The notes under the pieces: model-generated
Database searches by the model: none
What the model was told of the DNA's origin: nothing
What the model saw: the letters and a program-made list of their open reading frames with translations, nothing else
Part shown: positions 41,882-49,675 of the stretch, piece after piece
How positions within the stretch are numbered: position 1 is the first letter of the stretch
Layout of the letters: the number at the start of each line of letters is the position of its first letter
From: Nonomuraea harbinensis
GTDB taxonomy: Bacteria; Actinomycetota; Actinomycetes; Streptosporangiales; Streptosporangiaceae
Direction of reading: 5' to 3'
DNA: 64,000 nucleotides
Assembly (NCBI RefSeq): GCF_019396385.1
Contig: NZ_JAHKRN010000006.1
Coordinates: 205,522 to 269,521 of the forward strand
Made by a program: the position numbers and the translations under genes

Positions 41882-42277
41882 TCAAGTGACCTTGTGGCCG
41901 GGCACGCTGGGCCATCTGACGGTGAGGACCACCGACTCCTCCTCCGCCCGCCACGAATGGTCGACGCCCTCGCCCCAGACCACGTAGTCGCCCCGCTCGG
42001 CCAGCAGCACGCTGCGCCCCGGGAGTTCGACGCGGAACCGGCCGCTGATCAGGATGAGCAGGGCGGTGCGGTTCTCGCCGGTGACCCATCGGGCGCGCTC
42101 GTCGCCGGGCTTGTGGAGGCCCCATTTGATCTCGACGGCCTCGCTGTGCCGCACGTCGCCCCGGGGTTTGAAGTGGCCGAGCAGCCACCCGCCGTCCAGC
42201 GGCCCGTCCACGTCGGCGTTACCGACGTACACTCGGTCATCCTCCACCGGGGAATCGGCGTGTGCCCTCTCGTCCAC
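41882..42277 (-). CDS. Cupin-domain protein (signal-like, 131 aa)
   Basis: Single small beta-barrel of about 131 residues: NRTALLILISGRFRVELPG, then GDYVVWGEGVDHSW, match the two cupin motifs, with the second His typical of metal binding (HSW). The first motif lacks the usual HxH, so activity is uncertain and a binding role is possible. The start is unclear: GTG 42277 follows TAGCGT at 8 bases (leaderless-like), and GTG 42295 is also open. It stands alone at the edge of the accessory region. Confidence 0.65.
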   Translation of the reverse strand: MDERAHADSPVEDDRVYVGNADVDGPLDGGWLLGHFKPRGDVRHSEAVEIKWGLHKPGDERARWVTGENRTALLILISGRFRVELPGRSVLLAERGDYVVWGEGVDHSWRAEEESVVLTVRWPSVPGHKVT

Positions 42278-42463
42278 GCCCGAGGACGCTAGCACTCATA
42301 GGAGCCTGCCCACGGCGGCCTGAGGACGAAAGCGCCGCGACCACACCACTTCCTCGATGACGGGTACCAGCGGACTGGCGCGAGGCCCGCGGTGTCGACG
42401 CGGCCGACAGAAGACTGCATCAAATCCACCCCCTCTGGGCCGACGATGGGTAGGATTTGATGC

Positions 42464-43078
42464 ATGGATCCTGCGGAGACATCTAGACTCCAGACAAGAC
42501 TCGCCGGTCTCTCCCCCACCTTCACCGCGGGGCAAGCTCGTCTGGCCGCACTCACCTCCCGCGACTTGGGCTCCCTGGTCGCGGATGGAGAGATCTATGA
42601 GCTCTCCCGTGGGGTCTACCGGCAGGCATCAGCGCCGGAGACAGCACATCTCGACCTCTTGGCTGTGTGCACCCGTGTCCCGCATGCAGTCGTATGCGAG
42701 GAGTCCGCCCTCGCCGTTCATGAGCTCATCGATGACATCCCGTCGGCCGTCCACATCGCGGTGCCACGGGGACGACATCGCCCGTCGATCTCCTACCCGC
42801 CTGTCGTGGTCGCCCAGTACTCCCCCGCCGTTTTCACGCTGGGCATCGCGTGGTTCGAGGCCGCGCCGGGGGAAACCGTGCCCGTCTACAGCGCCGCCCG
42901 GAGTGTCGTAGACGCCATGCGTCATCGCGGACGCATCGGTGAGACCCTCGCGCTCTCCGCGCTCGGCCGCTACGTCCGCGGCGCCACCCCCGCCCAACTC
43001 GGCGAACTCCAGCGCATCGCCGGCAAGCTGGGCGCGCTGAAGCTCATCCGTCCCGTCATCGAGGCGGTGCTCGCCTGA
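42464..43078 (+). CDS. AbiEi-type antitoxin / winged-helix regulator
   Basis: 204 residues. The N-terminal winged helix (GQARLAALTSRDLGSLVADGEIYELSRGVY) is the type IV toxin-antitoxin AbiEi domain, followed by the AbiEi C-terminal region (HLDLLAVCTRVPHAVVCEESAL, VYSAARSVVDAMRHRG). It normally represses its own operon and neutralises an AbiEii nucleotidyltransferase. Its stop overlaps the toxin start (TGATG). The antitoxin is intact while the toxin is deleted. Base composition here is lower in GC than the flanks, suggesting acquired DNA. Confidence 0.85.
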   Translation: MDPAETSRLQTRLAGLSPTFTAGQARLAALTSRDLGSLVADGEIYELSRGVYRQASAPETAHLDLLAVCTRVPHAVVCEESALAVHELIDDIPSAVHIAVPRGRHRPSISYPPVVVAQYSPAVFTLGIAWFEAAPGETVPVYSAARSVVDAMRHRGRIGETLALSALGRYVRGATPAQLGELQRIAGKLGALKLIRPVIEAVLA

Positions 43079-43699
43079 TGCCCAACCCCACTCGCATCAC
43101 CACTGCCGGGCGCATCTACAACGACCTCCGCAACCTGGCCAAACGCAGCAGGCGATCGACCGACGAGCTCATGATCGAGTACGTTCTCGGGCGCTTCCTC
43201 TATCGTGTGGCGGTCTCCCCGCTCGGCGGTCGGCATCTCATCCTCAAAGGCGGCCTCCTGCTCGCCCAATTCCTACCCACAGCACCTCTCCACGGAGAGC
43301 TTCCAGATCTTCGGCTACCCTCTGGCTACTGTCATAGCCGAGAAACTCTCCACCGCAGTTGCCCTTGGTGACCTCAACACGCGTGATCGTGACTACGCGG
43401 ATCTTTTTCGGCTGATCTCACTCCATGATCTGCATGGCGGTGACCTGACCGCAGCGCTCAACGCCACCGCAGATCACCGTGGTATCAGCCTGAAGCCGCT
43501 CAGTACGTCCATCACAGATCTGGCCGAACGGCGCCAGTCCTCCTACGCCGCTTGGCGCCGACGTCAAGGCAGCGCCGCCAGCGGTTACCCTGGGCGGTTC
43601 GCTTATGCCATTGATCTGGTGTGCGCCTTCGCAGATCCGCTCCTCGCCGGCGAGGTCACCCTCCGCAACTGGATGGCGGCCAAAGGAACATGGTCATGA
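43078..43699 (+). pseudogene. AbiEii/AbiGii-type toxin nucleotidyltransferase, internally deleted
   Basis: The first 65 codons (ATG 43078 to about 43272) give a normal AbiEii N-terminus ending LILKGGLLLAQF. At about 43273-43280 the reading frame shifts, and a different frame continues with FQIFGYPLATVIAEKLSTAV, NTRDRDYADLFRL and the normal C-terminus to the stop at 43699. The middle, with the DxD-type catalytic residues of the nucleotidyltransferase domain, roughly 100 residues by comparison with the family as I know it, is absent. The toxin is therefore a deletion pseudogene lacking its active site. Confidence 0.82.
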
Positions 43700-44052
43700 G
43701 CGGCCAACGCATGCGGACTGAACGCTCCGGTCGTGACATGGCGACTTCCCTGTTCTGCGCCAATCATCGACATGCCGCGTCAACCGGCCTCGCGATCATT
43801 GGAAACACCGCTCCACACACGGGGGTCCAGGGGGCCGGGAGGCCCCCGGCCAGGGGTGCGGGGAGCTCGGCTCCCCGCTGAGCACAGTCCGAGCCGATCG
43901 GCGCGGAGCGCCCTGGGCGGCGAGGGCCATGCCGTTGGGTGAGCGTCCGGCGCCTTCAATCGAGCGTTTAGAAAGCGGGTGAGCTTTGCGGAAGTCGCCG
44001 TCCGGTGAGCCTTACGGAGGGTGCCTTCGAGCGGAACGGGAAAGGCGCCCCG
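43700..44052. other. Intergenic stretch with GC-rich palindromes
   Basis: About 350 bases with no supported gene. Short open frames here (43621-43942) lack ribosome sites and family features. It holds two adjacent hairpins at 43830-43878 and some sequence downstream of the AraC gene. The region between the broken toxin and the AraC regulator may mark a former insertion edge. Confidence 0.6.
43830..43878. repeat. Paired GC-rich palindromes, REP-like
   Basis: GGGGGCC at 43830-43836 is inverted at 43841-43847 (4-base loop), and GCGGGGAGC at 43858-43866 is inverted at 43870-43878 (3-base loop). The preceding GGGGGTCCAG resembles palindromic repeats common in actinomycete genomes. It may also terminate transcription from either side. 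Confidence 0.6.
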
Positions 44053-44880
44053 TCAACGCGCCGGGCCGAGTCGGGCGTAGGCGGCTGGAGGCATGCCCAC
44101 CACGGCGGTGAAGTCGCGGGTCAGGTGGGCCTGGTCGGTGTAGCCGAGTTCGGCGGCCAGGGTGGCGAGGTCGAGGCCCTGGTAGACGCGCTCCGCGGCT
44201 TCGTGCAGCCGGAAGCGGCGGATCACCCATTTGGGGCCGATGCCGACGTAGTCCCTGAACAGCCGCTGCAGCGAGCGCACCGATCGCCCCGACCGGGCGG
44301 CCAGCTGGTCGACCCTGGTCACGGTGACGTCGTTCTCCGCCATCACGACCAGCGCCGCGACCTCTTCGGCGAGCGGGTCCCGCTCCGGCCGCAGGCCCAG
44401 CAGGAACGTCTCGACGATCGCGATGGCGGCCGGAATACGAGGTTCGGCCAGGACGCGCTCCACCATCGACGAGCCCGCGGCGCCGTACATCTCGCCGATC
44501 TCGTGGAAGCGGCCGGTCAGCCGGTGCACGGGACCGCCGAGGAACGGCCGGAAGCCGCCGGGGGCGAAGCGGATGCCGAGGACGCGCCCGCTGCCCCGCA
44601 TGGTGTACGAGAACCCGCCCCTGATCACCCCGGCGATCCGGTGGAAGTCATGGGTGATCGTCATGTTCACCGTCGGGTGGGAGACGATGCGCTGCTCGTA
44701 CGGTTCGGCGAGGTCGGTCCAGGTGACGACCCAGAAGTGGTCGACGTAGGGAGCGAGCGCGGGGGACGGCGCGTGCCGGGCGAAGTCGAAGGCGGCGAGC
44801 CCGGCGTACGGGTCGACCCAGCCTCGCAGTCGTGTTTTTACAAGCCCCGCGGCGGGCCGGTCCGGCATCATCGCTGCCAT
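44053..44880 (-). CDS. AraC-family regulator with DUF6597-like N-terminus
   Basis: About 275 residues. The N-terminal half (LAPYVDHFWVVTW, GGFSYTMRGSGRVLGIRFAPGGFRPFLG) is the domain called DUF6597, which precedes AraC DNA-binding domains. The C-terminal half has two helix-turn-helix motifs (VDQLAARSGRSVRSLQRLFRDYVG and ELGYTDQAHLTRDF). It likely controls the divergent DinB-like gene. Starts at 44880, 44871 and 44868 are possible; the outer ATG overlaps the start codon of the divergent gene. No ribosome site is seen. Confidence 0.85.
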   Translation of the reverse strand: MAAMMPDRPAAGLVKTRLRGWVDPYAGLAAFDFARHAPSPALAPYVDHFWVVTWTDLAEPYEQRIVSHPTVNMTITHDFHRIAGVIRGGFSYTMRGSGRVLGIRFAPGGFRPFLGGPVHRLTGRFHEIGEMYGAAGSSMVERVLAEPRIPAAIAIVETFLLGLRPERDPLAEEVAALVVMAENDVTVTRVDQLAARSGRSVRSLQRLFRDYVGIGPKWVIRRFRLHEAAERVYQGLDLATLAAELGYTDQAHLTRDFTAVVGMPPAAYARLGPAR

Positions 44881-44896
44881 GGAAGACATGATGCCG
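44863..44896. promoter_or_regulatory. Inverted repeat covering two divergent start codons
   Basis: CGGCATCAT (44863-44871) is inverted as ATGATGCCG (44888-44896) with a 16-base spacer containing both ATG codons of the AraC and DinB-like genes. A dimeric AraC-type operator is possible, though part of the symmetry simply follows from both proteins beginning with a Met-Met-Pro stretch. Confidence 0.35.
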
Positions 44897-45421
44897 CTGA
44901 TGACGCGTGCCACCGAACAGACCGCGAGCCTGGTCCGGGCGGTGCGGCAGGAGCAGCTCGGGCTCCCGACCCCGTGCGAGAAGTACGACGTGAAGGATCT
45001 GGTCAACCACCTCGAATGGGTGGCGGAGATGTTCGCGTCGCTGGCTCGCCACGAGGCGCCCGCCGAGCAGGGGCCGTACGCGGGCGACTTCCCTGAGCGG
45101 GCGGAGCGCACGCTCGCCGCCTGGTCGCGGCCGGAGGCGTGGGAGGGCGTCAGCCAGGGCATGGGCATGCCGATGACCACGCTGGCGCACATGTATCTCG
45201 TCGACATGGTGGCGCACGGCTGGGACCTGGCCAGGGCCACCGGCCAGGAGTACGCACCGGACCCCGAGACGGTCGCGCGGGCGCTGAGCTTCACCGAGCA
45301 GATGGCGGAGAAGGGCAGGCAGGGCGGCGTCTTCGGGCCTGCGGTGGCGGTGCCGGACGACGCCTCGCCGCTCGACCGCCTGCTCGGCGTCACCGGCAGG
45401 GATCCGGCCTGGACCCCCTAG
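44879..45421 (+). CDS. TIGR03086-type DinB-like metal-binding protein
   Basis: 180-residue four-helix protein of the mycothiol-dependent maleylpyruvate isomerase N-domain group. LPTPCEKYDVKDLVNHLEWV and MVAHGWDLARATG supply the metal-binding His residues typical of the family. Related enzymes are thiol transferases using mycothiol, the actinobacterial glutathione analogue; the substrate here is unknown. ATG 44879 shares two bases with the ATG of the divergent AraC gene; ATG 44888 is an alternative. Confidence 0.85.
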   Translation: MEDMMPLMTRATEQTASLVRAVRQEQLGLPTPCEKYDVKDLVNHLEWVAEMFASLARHEAPAEQGPYAGDFPERAERTLAAWSRPEAWEGVSQGMGMPMTTLAHMYLVDMVAHGWDLARATGQEYAPDPETVARALSFTEQMAEKGRQGGVFGPAVAVPDDASPLDRLLGVTGRDPAWTP

Positions 45422-45470
45422 ATCCCGCCTCTGACTCCTGAAGATGCGCCACTATTGGCGTTCCTGTGAT

Positions 45471-45476
45471 TACTGT
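45471..45476 (+). promoter_or_regulatory. -10-like TACTGT before a leaderless start
   Basis: TACTGT is 7 bases before ATG 45484 of the methyltransferase gene, without a ribosome site. Confidence 0.5.
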
Positions 45477-45483
45477 GGGTCAC

Positions 45484-46200
45484 ATGTCTGAGGTACGGGC
45501 GGTGGCCCGGGGTGGGGGTCTGTTCAGTCAGCGGATCCGCGAGCAGTGGGCGGGGCAGCTCGGCCGGCGGCTGGACGTGCTGGTCGCCGGGTGCGCGCAC
45601 GACGAGCCGCTGGTGCTGGACCGGATCGAGACCCGGGTGTCCGGGGTCGACGAGGACCTGCCGGAGATCCGGCGGGTGGTGGAGGAGCGGGCCGACCTGG
45701 TGACGTGGTCGCTGGGCGATCTGCGGTCGGCGCCGTTGCCGCCGCGCTCGTACGACGTGATCCAGTTGTCGTTCCTCCTGGAGCGGATCCAGCACGCGGA
45801 GCTGGTGTTCGACCGGCTGCTGCACGCGTTGCGGCCGGGCGGGCTGGTGCTGCTGCGGATGCGTGACCGCGAGTCGGCCTACGGACTGCTCGACCGGCTG
45901 ACCCCGTCGTGGGTGCGGCGGCTGCTGTGGCGGCGGCTGGTCGCGGAGGGCACCCCGGGCCCGCTGCCGGCCAGGTACGGGACGCTGGCTTCGGCCGACG
46001 GGATGCACGCGTACTGCCTCGCCCGGGGCCTGATGGTCACCGACGAGGAGCGGGCGACGAGCGGGCCGGCGATGGGCCGGGTGGGGTCGGCGGCGGTGGC
46101 GGTGACGGCGCAGCTCACGCGGGGCCGCTATCCCGCCAGTCACGACGAGATCACCATGGTGATCAGGAAGCCGCACTACCACTTCGCCCGTCTCATCTAG
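45484..46200 (+). CDS. Class I SAM-dependent methyltransferase-like protein
   Basis: 238 residues with a Rossmann-like core: LDVLVAGCAHDE (a degenerate motif I without the usual GxGxG), the acidic SGVDEDL strand-2 end, and the motif YDVIQLSFLLERI followed by LRPGGLVLLRMRD. The post-motif LRPGG strongly indicates the methyltransferase fold. The substrate is unknown. Because it lies just upstream of the APS kinase fusion it may belong to the glycan locus, but there is an intervening promoter-like palindrome. ATG 45484 is chosen on the leaderless pattern. Confidence 0.8.
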   Translation: MSEVRAVARGGGLFSQRIREQWAGQLGRRLDVLVAGCAHDEPLVLDRIETRVSGVDEDLPEIRRVVEERADLVTWSLGDLRSAPLPPRSYDVIQLSFLLERIQHAELVFDRLLHALRPGGLVLLRMRDRESAYGLLDRLTPSWVRRLLWRRLVAEGTPGPLPARYGTLASADGMHAYCLARGLMVTDEERATSGPAMGRVGSAAVAVTAQLTRGRYPASHDEITMVIRKPHYHFARLI

Positions 46201-46219
46201 TATCTCCCCGGCGCCAGCG

Positions 46220-46237
46220 GGTAGGGTTGCCTACCAT
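46220..46237 (+). promoter_or_regulatory. Small palindrome overlapping a -10-like TACCAT
   Basis: GGTAGG-GTTG-CCTACC (46220-46235) overlaps TACCAT (46232-46237) about 30 bases before the APS kinase gene. The position suits a repressor of the sulfate-activation/export pair; no regulator is assigned. Confidence 0.4.
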
Positions 46238-46266
46238 TGCAGTCGGGATAGTTGGGATCAATCACC

Positions 46267-47475
46267 GTGGAGTGGACTCCGGAGCCGCGCGAGCTGGCCG
46301 ATCTCGAACTGCTGCTGTCGGGGGCGTTCCAGCCGCTGACCGGGTTCCTGGGCCATGACGACGTGCACGCGGTGCACGAGCGCGGCACCCTCGCCGACGG
46401 CACCCCCTGGCCCGCGCCGGTGACGCTCCACCTGCCCGAGGACGCGGGCGGCGAGGTGACGCTGCTCGACCCCGAGGGCGTCCCGCTGGCCACGCTCACC
46501 GTGACCGAGCACGGGCCCGACGGGCTGGCCGCGGGGCCGGTCAAGGGGCTGGGCGCGCCCGAGCACGGCCCGTTCGCCCGCCTGCACCGCACCCCCGCCC
46601 AGGTACGCGACGAGCTGGGCGGGCGCCCCGCGCTGGCCGTCACGATGCGCGGCCCGCTGGACGACCTGGACGAGGTGGCGGCCACCGCCAAGGAGCTCGG
46701 CGCGGTGATCGTGCTGCTGCCTCTCTCGTACGGGGAGGACGGCCCCGGCGTGGTCAGGGCGGCGCTGCGGGCCAGGGACCGGCTGCCGGCGGGCACGCTC
46801 GTCGTCCCGGTGCCGCTGGCGCCGCGCGGGGAGCCCGAGATCGACCTGGAGCTGCGCGAGCACGTCGCGTCCGCCTACGGCGCGGCCGAGCACCTGGCGG
46901 GGCCCGAGCCGGTGCGCATCCCCGGCCCGCCGCACCGGCGCGGGCTGGTGGTGTTCTTCACCGGCCTGTCCGGGTCGGGCAAGTCGACGATCGCCCGCGG
47001 GCTCCGCGACGCCCTGCTGGAGCTGGGCACCCGGACCGTCACCTACCTCGACGGCGACGTGGTGCGGCGGCTGCTGTCGAAGGGGCTGTCGTTCTCCAAG
47101 GAGGACCGCGACCTCAACATCCGCCGCATCGGGTTCGTGGCCGCCGAGGCCGCCCGCCACGGCGGCCTGGCCATCTGCGCCCCGATCGCCCCGTACGCGG
47201 CGACCCGGGCCGAGGTGCGGGAGATGGTGGAGTCGGTCGGCGCCGACTTCCTGCTCGTGCACGTGGCCACGCCGCTGGAGGAGTGCGAGCGGCGCGACCG
47301 CAAGGGCCTGTACGCCAAGGCGCGGGCCGGGCTGATCCCCGAGTTCACCGGCATCTCCGATCCCTACGAGGAACCCGACGACGCCGAGCTGGTGGTCGAC
47401 ACCACGCACGTCTCGGTCGAGGCCGCGGTCGAGCGGGTGCTGGGCACGCTGCGCGCCGGAGGGTGGGTGCGATGA
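46267..47475 (+). CDS. cysC: Adenylylsulfate kinase fused to a sulfurylase-like domain
   Basis: 402 residues. Residues 1-100 carry the PUA-like N-terminus of ATP sulfurylases (LLLSGAFQPLTGFLG) and a further stretch to about 215 resembles a reduced sulfurylase domain, but the catalytic QxRN and HxxH motifs are not present. The C-terminal domain is a complete APS kinase: Walker A FTGLSGSGKST, DGDVVRRLLSKGLSFSKEDRDLNIRRIGF and the conserved GLYAKARAG. It phosphorylates APS made by CysDN to PAPS, the sulfate donor. GTG 46267 has a weak GGGA site; TTG 46252 is possible. The stop overlaps the permease start (ATGA). Confidence 0.9.
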   Translation: MEWTPEPRELADLELLLSGAFQPLTGFLGHDDVHAVHERGTLADGTPWPAPVTLHLPEDAGGEVTLLDPEGVPLATLTVTEHGPDGLAAGPVKGLGAPEHGPFARLHRTPAQVRDELGGRPALAVTMRGPLDDLDEVAATAKELGAVIVLLPLSYGEDGPGVVRAALRARDRLPAGTLVVPVPLAPRGEPEIDLELREHVASAYGAAEHLAGPEPVRIPGPPHRRGLVVFFTGLSGSGKSTIARGLRDALLELGTRTVTYLDGDVVRRLLSKGLSFSKEDRDLNIRRIGFVAAEAARHGGLAICAPIAPYAATRAEVREMVESVGADFLLVHVATPLEECERRDRKGLYAKARAGLIPEFTGISDPYEEPDDAELVVDTTHVSVEAAVERVLGTLRAGGWVR

Positions 47476-48353
47476 TCGACTTTCCGCTGATCGTCGGGTC
47501 CTTCCTGGTCGCGATCGTGGTGGGGCTCACCGGCATGGGCGGCGGCGCGCTCATGACGCCGATGATGATGCTGTTCTTCAACGTGCCGCCGCTGGCCGCG
47601 GTCTCCAGCGACCTGGTGGCCTCGGCCGTGATGAAGCCGGTGGGCAGCTTCGTCCACCTCCGTCACGGCACCGTCAACCTGCGGCTGGTCTGGTGGCTGT
47701 GCGCGGGGTCGGTGCCGACGGCGTTCTGCGGGGTGTTCCTGGCACGGGCGTGGGCGGTGGGCGACGGGGTCAAGTACGCGCTCGGGGTGGCGCTGCTGCT
47801 GGCCGTCGCGGGGCTGGCCGCCAAGACGCTGATGGGCGACAGGGGAGGCACGGCGGGCGCGAACGAGATCCGCGTGCGCCCCATCCCGACCGTACTGGTC
47901 GGTATGGTAGGCGGATTAATCGTGGGAGTCTCCTCCGTGGGCTCCGGTTCGCTGATCATCGTGGCGCTCATGGCCCTCTACCCGGCGCTGAAGGCCAACC
48001 AGCTGGTCGGCACCGACCTCGTCCAGGCCGTGCCGCTGGTCGTCTCGGCCGCGCTCGGCCACCTGCTCTTCGGTGACTTCCAGTTCGACCTGACCGTCTC
48101 GCTGCTGATCGGCTCGATCCCGGGCGTCTATCTCGGCGCGCGGATCTCGTCCCGCGCGCCGGGCGGCCTGATCAGGGCGATGCTGGCGATCGTGCTGCTG
48201 GCCTCGGCGCTCAAGCTGCTGAACGTGGACAACATGATCACGCTGGTCGCCCTGGCGGTCGCCACCGTGGTGATCGTGGTCGGCTGGCGCCTGCGGGTCA
48301 GGGCCGCGGCACGCGCGTCGCGCGGAAGTGCGGATCTCTCGCGAGCTCGGTGA
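47472..48353 (+). CDS. TauE/SafE-family anion permease
   Basis: 293 residues, about eight membrane helices in two repeats. The hallmark GLTGMGGGALMTP is in the first repeat and VGVSSVGSGSLIIV in the second. Family members move sulfite, sulfoacetate or related organic acids. Coupled by four bases to the APS kinase gene, so it may move sulfate or sulfite for the sulfation pathway or remove surplus sulfite. One Leu in VGGLIVG is encoded by TTA (47916-47918), a rare codon here. The 3' end overlaps the convergent glycosidase gene by 56 bases. Confidence 0.88.
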   Translation: MIDFPLIVGSFLVAIVVGLTGMGGGALMTPMMMLFFNVPPLAAVSSDLVASAVMKPVGSFVHLRHGTVNLRLVWWLCAGSVPTAFCGVFLARAWAVGDGVKYALGVALLLAVAGLAAKTLMGDRGGTAGANEIRVRPIPTVLVGMVGGLIVGVSSVGSGSLIIVALMALYPALKANQLVGTDLVQAVPLVVSAALGHLLFGDFQFDLTVSLLIGSIPGVYLGARISSRAPGGLIRAMLAIVLLASALKLLNVDNMITLVALAVATVVIVVGWRLRVRAAARASRGSADLSRAR

Positions 48354-49380
48354 ACGCCTTGCCGGCCGTCTCGGCGGTGTCGAACCTGGTGTCGCCCCGC
48401 GGCGCGTGCGGCGAGTCGAAGTAGACCATGGCCTTGATCTGCGGGTAGCGGCGGATCTGGAGGCGCACCGACTCGAAGAACGCCCGCTTGAAGGCCGGGT
48501 CGTCGGGCCGCTCGAACACCCCCCACTCGGCGATCATGACCGGTTTGCCGGGGAAGCGCCACTGCATCCACCGGTAGAAGCCGGGCCACTCGTCGAAGTC
48601 GGCGCGCGTCTTGTTCACCAGGGAGCCGAAGTCCTGCACCCGGTGGTCGGCGTAGGGGTCCATGGCCACCCAGTCGACCACGTCGTCGCCCGGGTAGAGC
48701 TCCTCGAACCAGGGTTTGACCGCCCAGTTGGGGGCGCCCATGTAGGTCATGACGGTGACCGCGTTCTTGACGCCCTTGTGGCGCAGCCGGAGCACCACGT
48801 GGCGGAACATCGCCGCGTAGTCCTTGGCCCGCATGCCGGAGCCCGCCGCGGAGCCGACGTCGTTCTCCGGCTCGTGGTGGATGGTGAGGAAGAACCGCTC
48901 GGGGAACGTCCGCCTGAGGTGGTCGGCCAGCCGGTCGATCCGGCCGTCGACGGCGCCCCCGGCGACCTCGGCCCAGGTGTGGGTGAGCGACGGCTTCCAG
49001 TTGATCAGCAGCAGCCGCGGGTGCTCGGGATCGCGGGCGAGCCGGATCTCCTTCTCGTTCGGGAACAGCTCCTTGCCCCGGTGGTAGACGTGCACGATGT
49101 CGGCGGGCGCGGCCATCCGCCGCTCGGCGCTCGCCACCGCCTCCACCACGTCGAGCCCGGTGAAGATCTCCGGGGCGATGCCCCACCAGGCGCCGCATGA
49201 CGGGATCAGCCGGCCGGTGACCGCGCAGTCGGGCGAGTCGGCGACGAGCGGGGGGTTGCCGGCGCGGGCGGGTTTCTGAACGGCGCCGCCCGGCCCCGCC
49301 GAGCAGGCGGCGAGCACGGCGGCCAGCCCCACCGCCAATCCGGAGAAAGCTGCTCTATACGGAAATACCCGTCGAGCCAC
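48298..49380 (-). CDS. GH26-like glycoside hydrolase, lipoprotein
   Basis: 360 residues. The signal peptide ends AVLAACSAG, giving a lipid-anchored enzyme outside the cell. The (beta/alpha)8 barrel has FFLTIHHEPEND (acid/base Glu, with preceding His) and PVMIAEWGVFE (nucleophile Glu), the layout of GH26 and related clan GH-A mannanases or glucanases. The substrate is unknown; its place in a glycan locus suggests trimming or release of the polymer made by its neighbours. GTG 49380 has AAGGGGG eight bases upstream. It is divergent from the Wzz-like gene. Confidence 0.82.
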   Translation of the reverse strand: MARRVFPYRAAFSGLAVGLAAVLAACSAGPGGAVQKPARAGNPPLVADSPDCAVTGRLIPSCGAWWGIAPEIFTGLDVVEAVASAERRMAAPADIVHVYHRGKELFPNEKEIRLARDPEHPRLLLINWKPSLTHTWAEVAGGAVDGRIDRLADHLRRTFPERFFLTIHHEPENDVGSAAGSGMRAKDYAAMFRHVVLRLRHKGVKNAVTVMTYMGAPNWAVKPWFEELYPGDDVVDWVAMDPYADHRVQDFGSLVNKTRADFDEWPGFYRWMQWRFPGKPVMIAEWGVFERPDDPAFKRAFFESVRLQIRRYPQIKAMVYFDSPHAPRGDTRFDTAETAGKAFTELARDPHFRATRVPRP

Positions 49381-49594
49381 AATCGTCGCCCCCTTTTTCC
49401 CAGGACCCCCGCCCTATCAAACCTGAACCTTGCCACGCCATTCCCGGAACTTCAGCCAGAGCCGAACTCCTCCCAGCTCACCCCACCCGCCGACCGCCCC
49501 GACAAACGCCGAAAAATCGCTTTATAAAGGTACGATTCCGCGCCCGTACGAGAGAAAATCTTGCGGATCTCGCGTGACCGATAACCCGCGCCCC

Positions 49595-49675
49595 TATAGT
49601 GGGCGCACACCACGGCGCGTGACGCAGAGTCGTCAGTAAGCGACTATCCGCACACACTTCAGGGAGACTCGCCTC
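49595..49675 (+). promoter_or_regulatory. Candidate promoter and leader of the glycan operon
   Basis: TATAGT at 49595-49600 with GTGACC 15 bases upstream could drive the rightward operon, giving a leader of about 70 bases that ends in GGGAGA before ATG 49676. The 295-base gap is relatively AT-rich (49500-49560) and probably also holds the promoter of the divergent glycosidase. Confidence 0.35.

Noticed and set aside
42464..43699. A working AbiE abortive-infection system
   Set aside because: The toxin has lost its catalytic region and frame, so phage defence or toxicity cannot be claimed.
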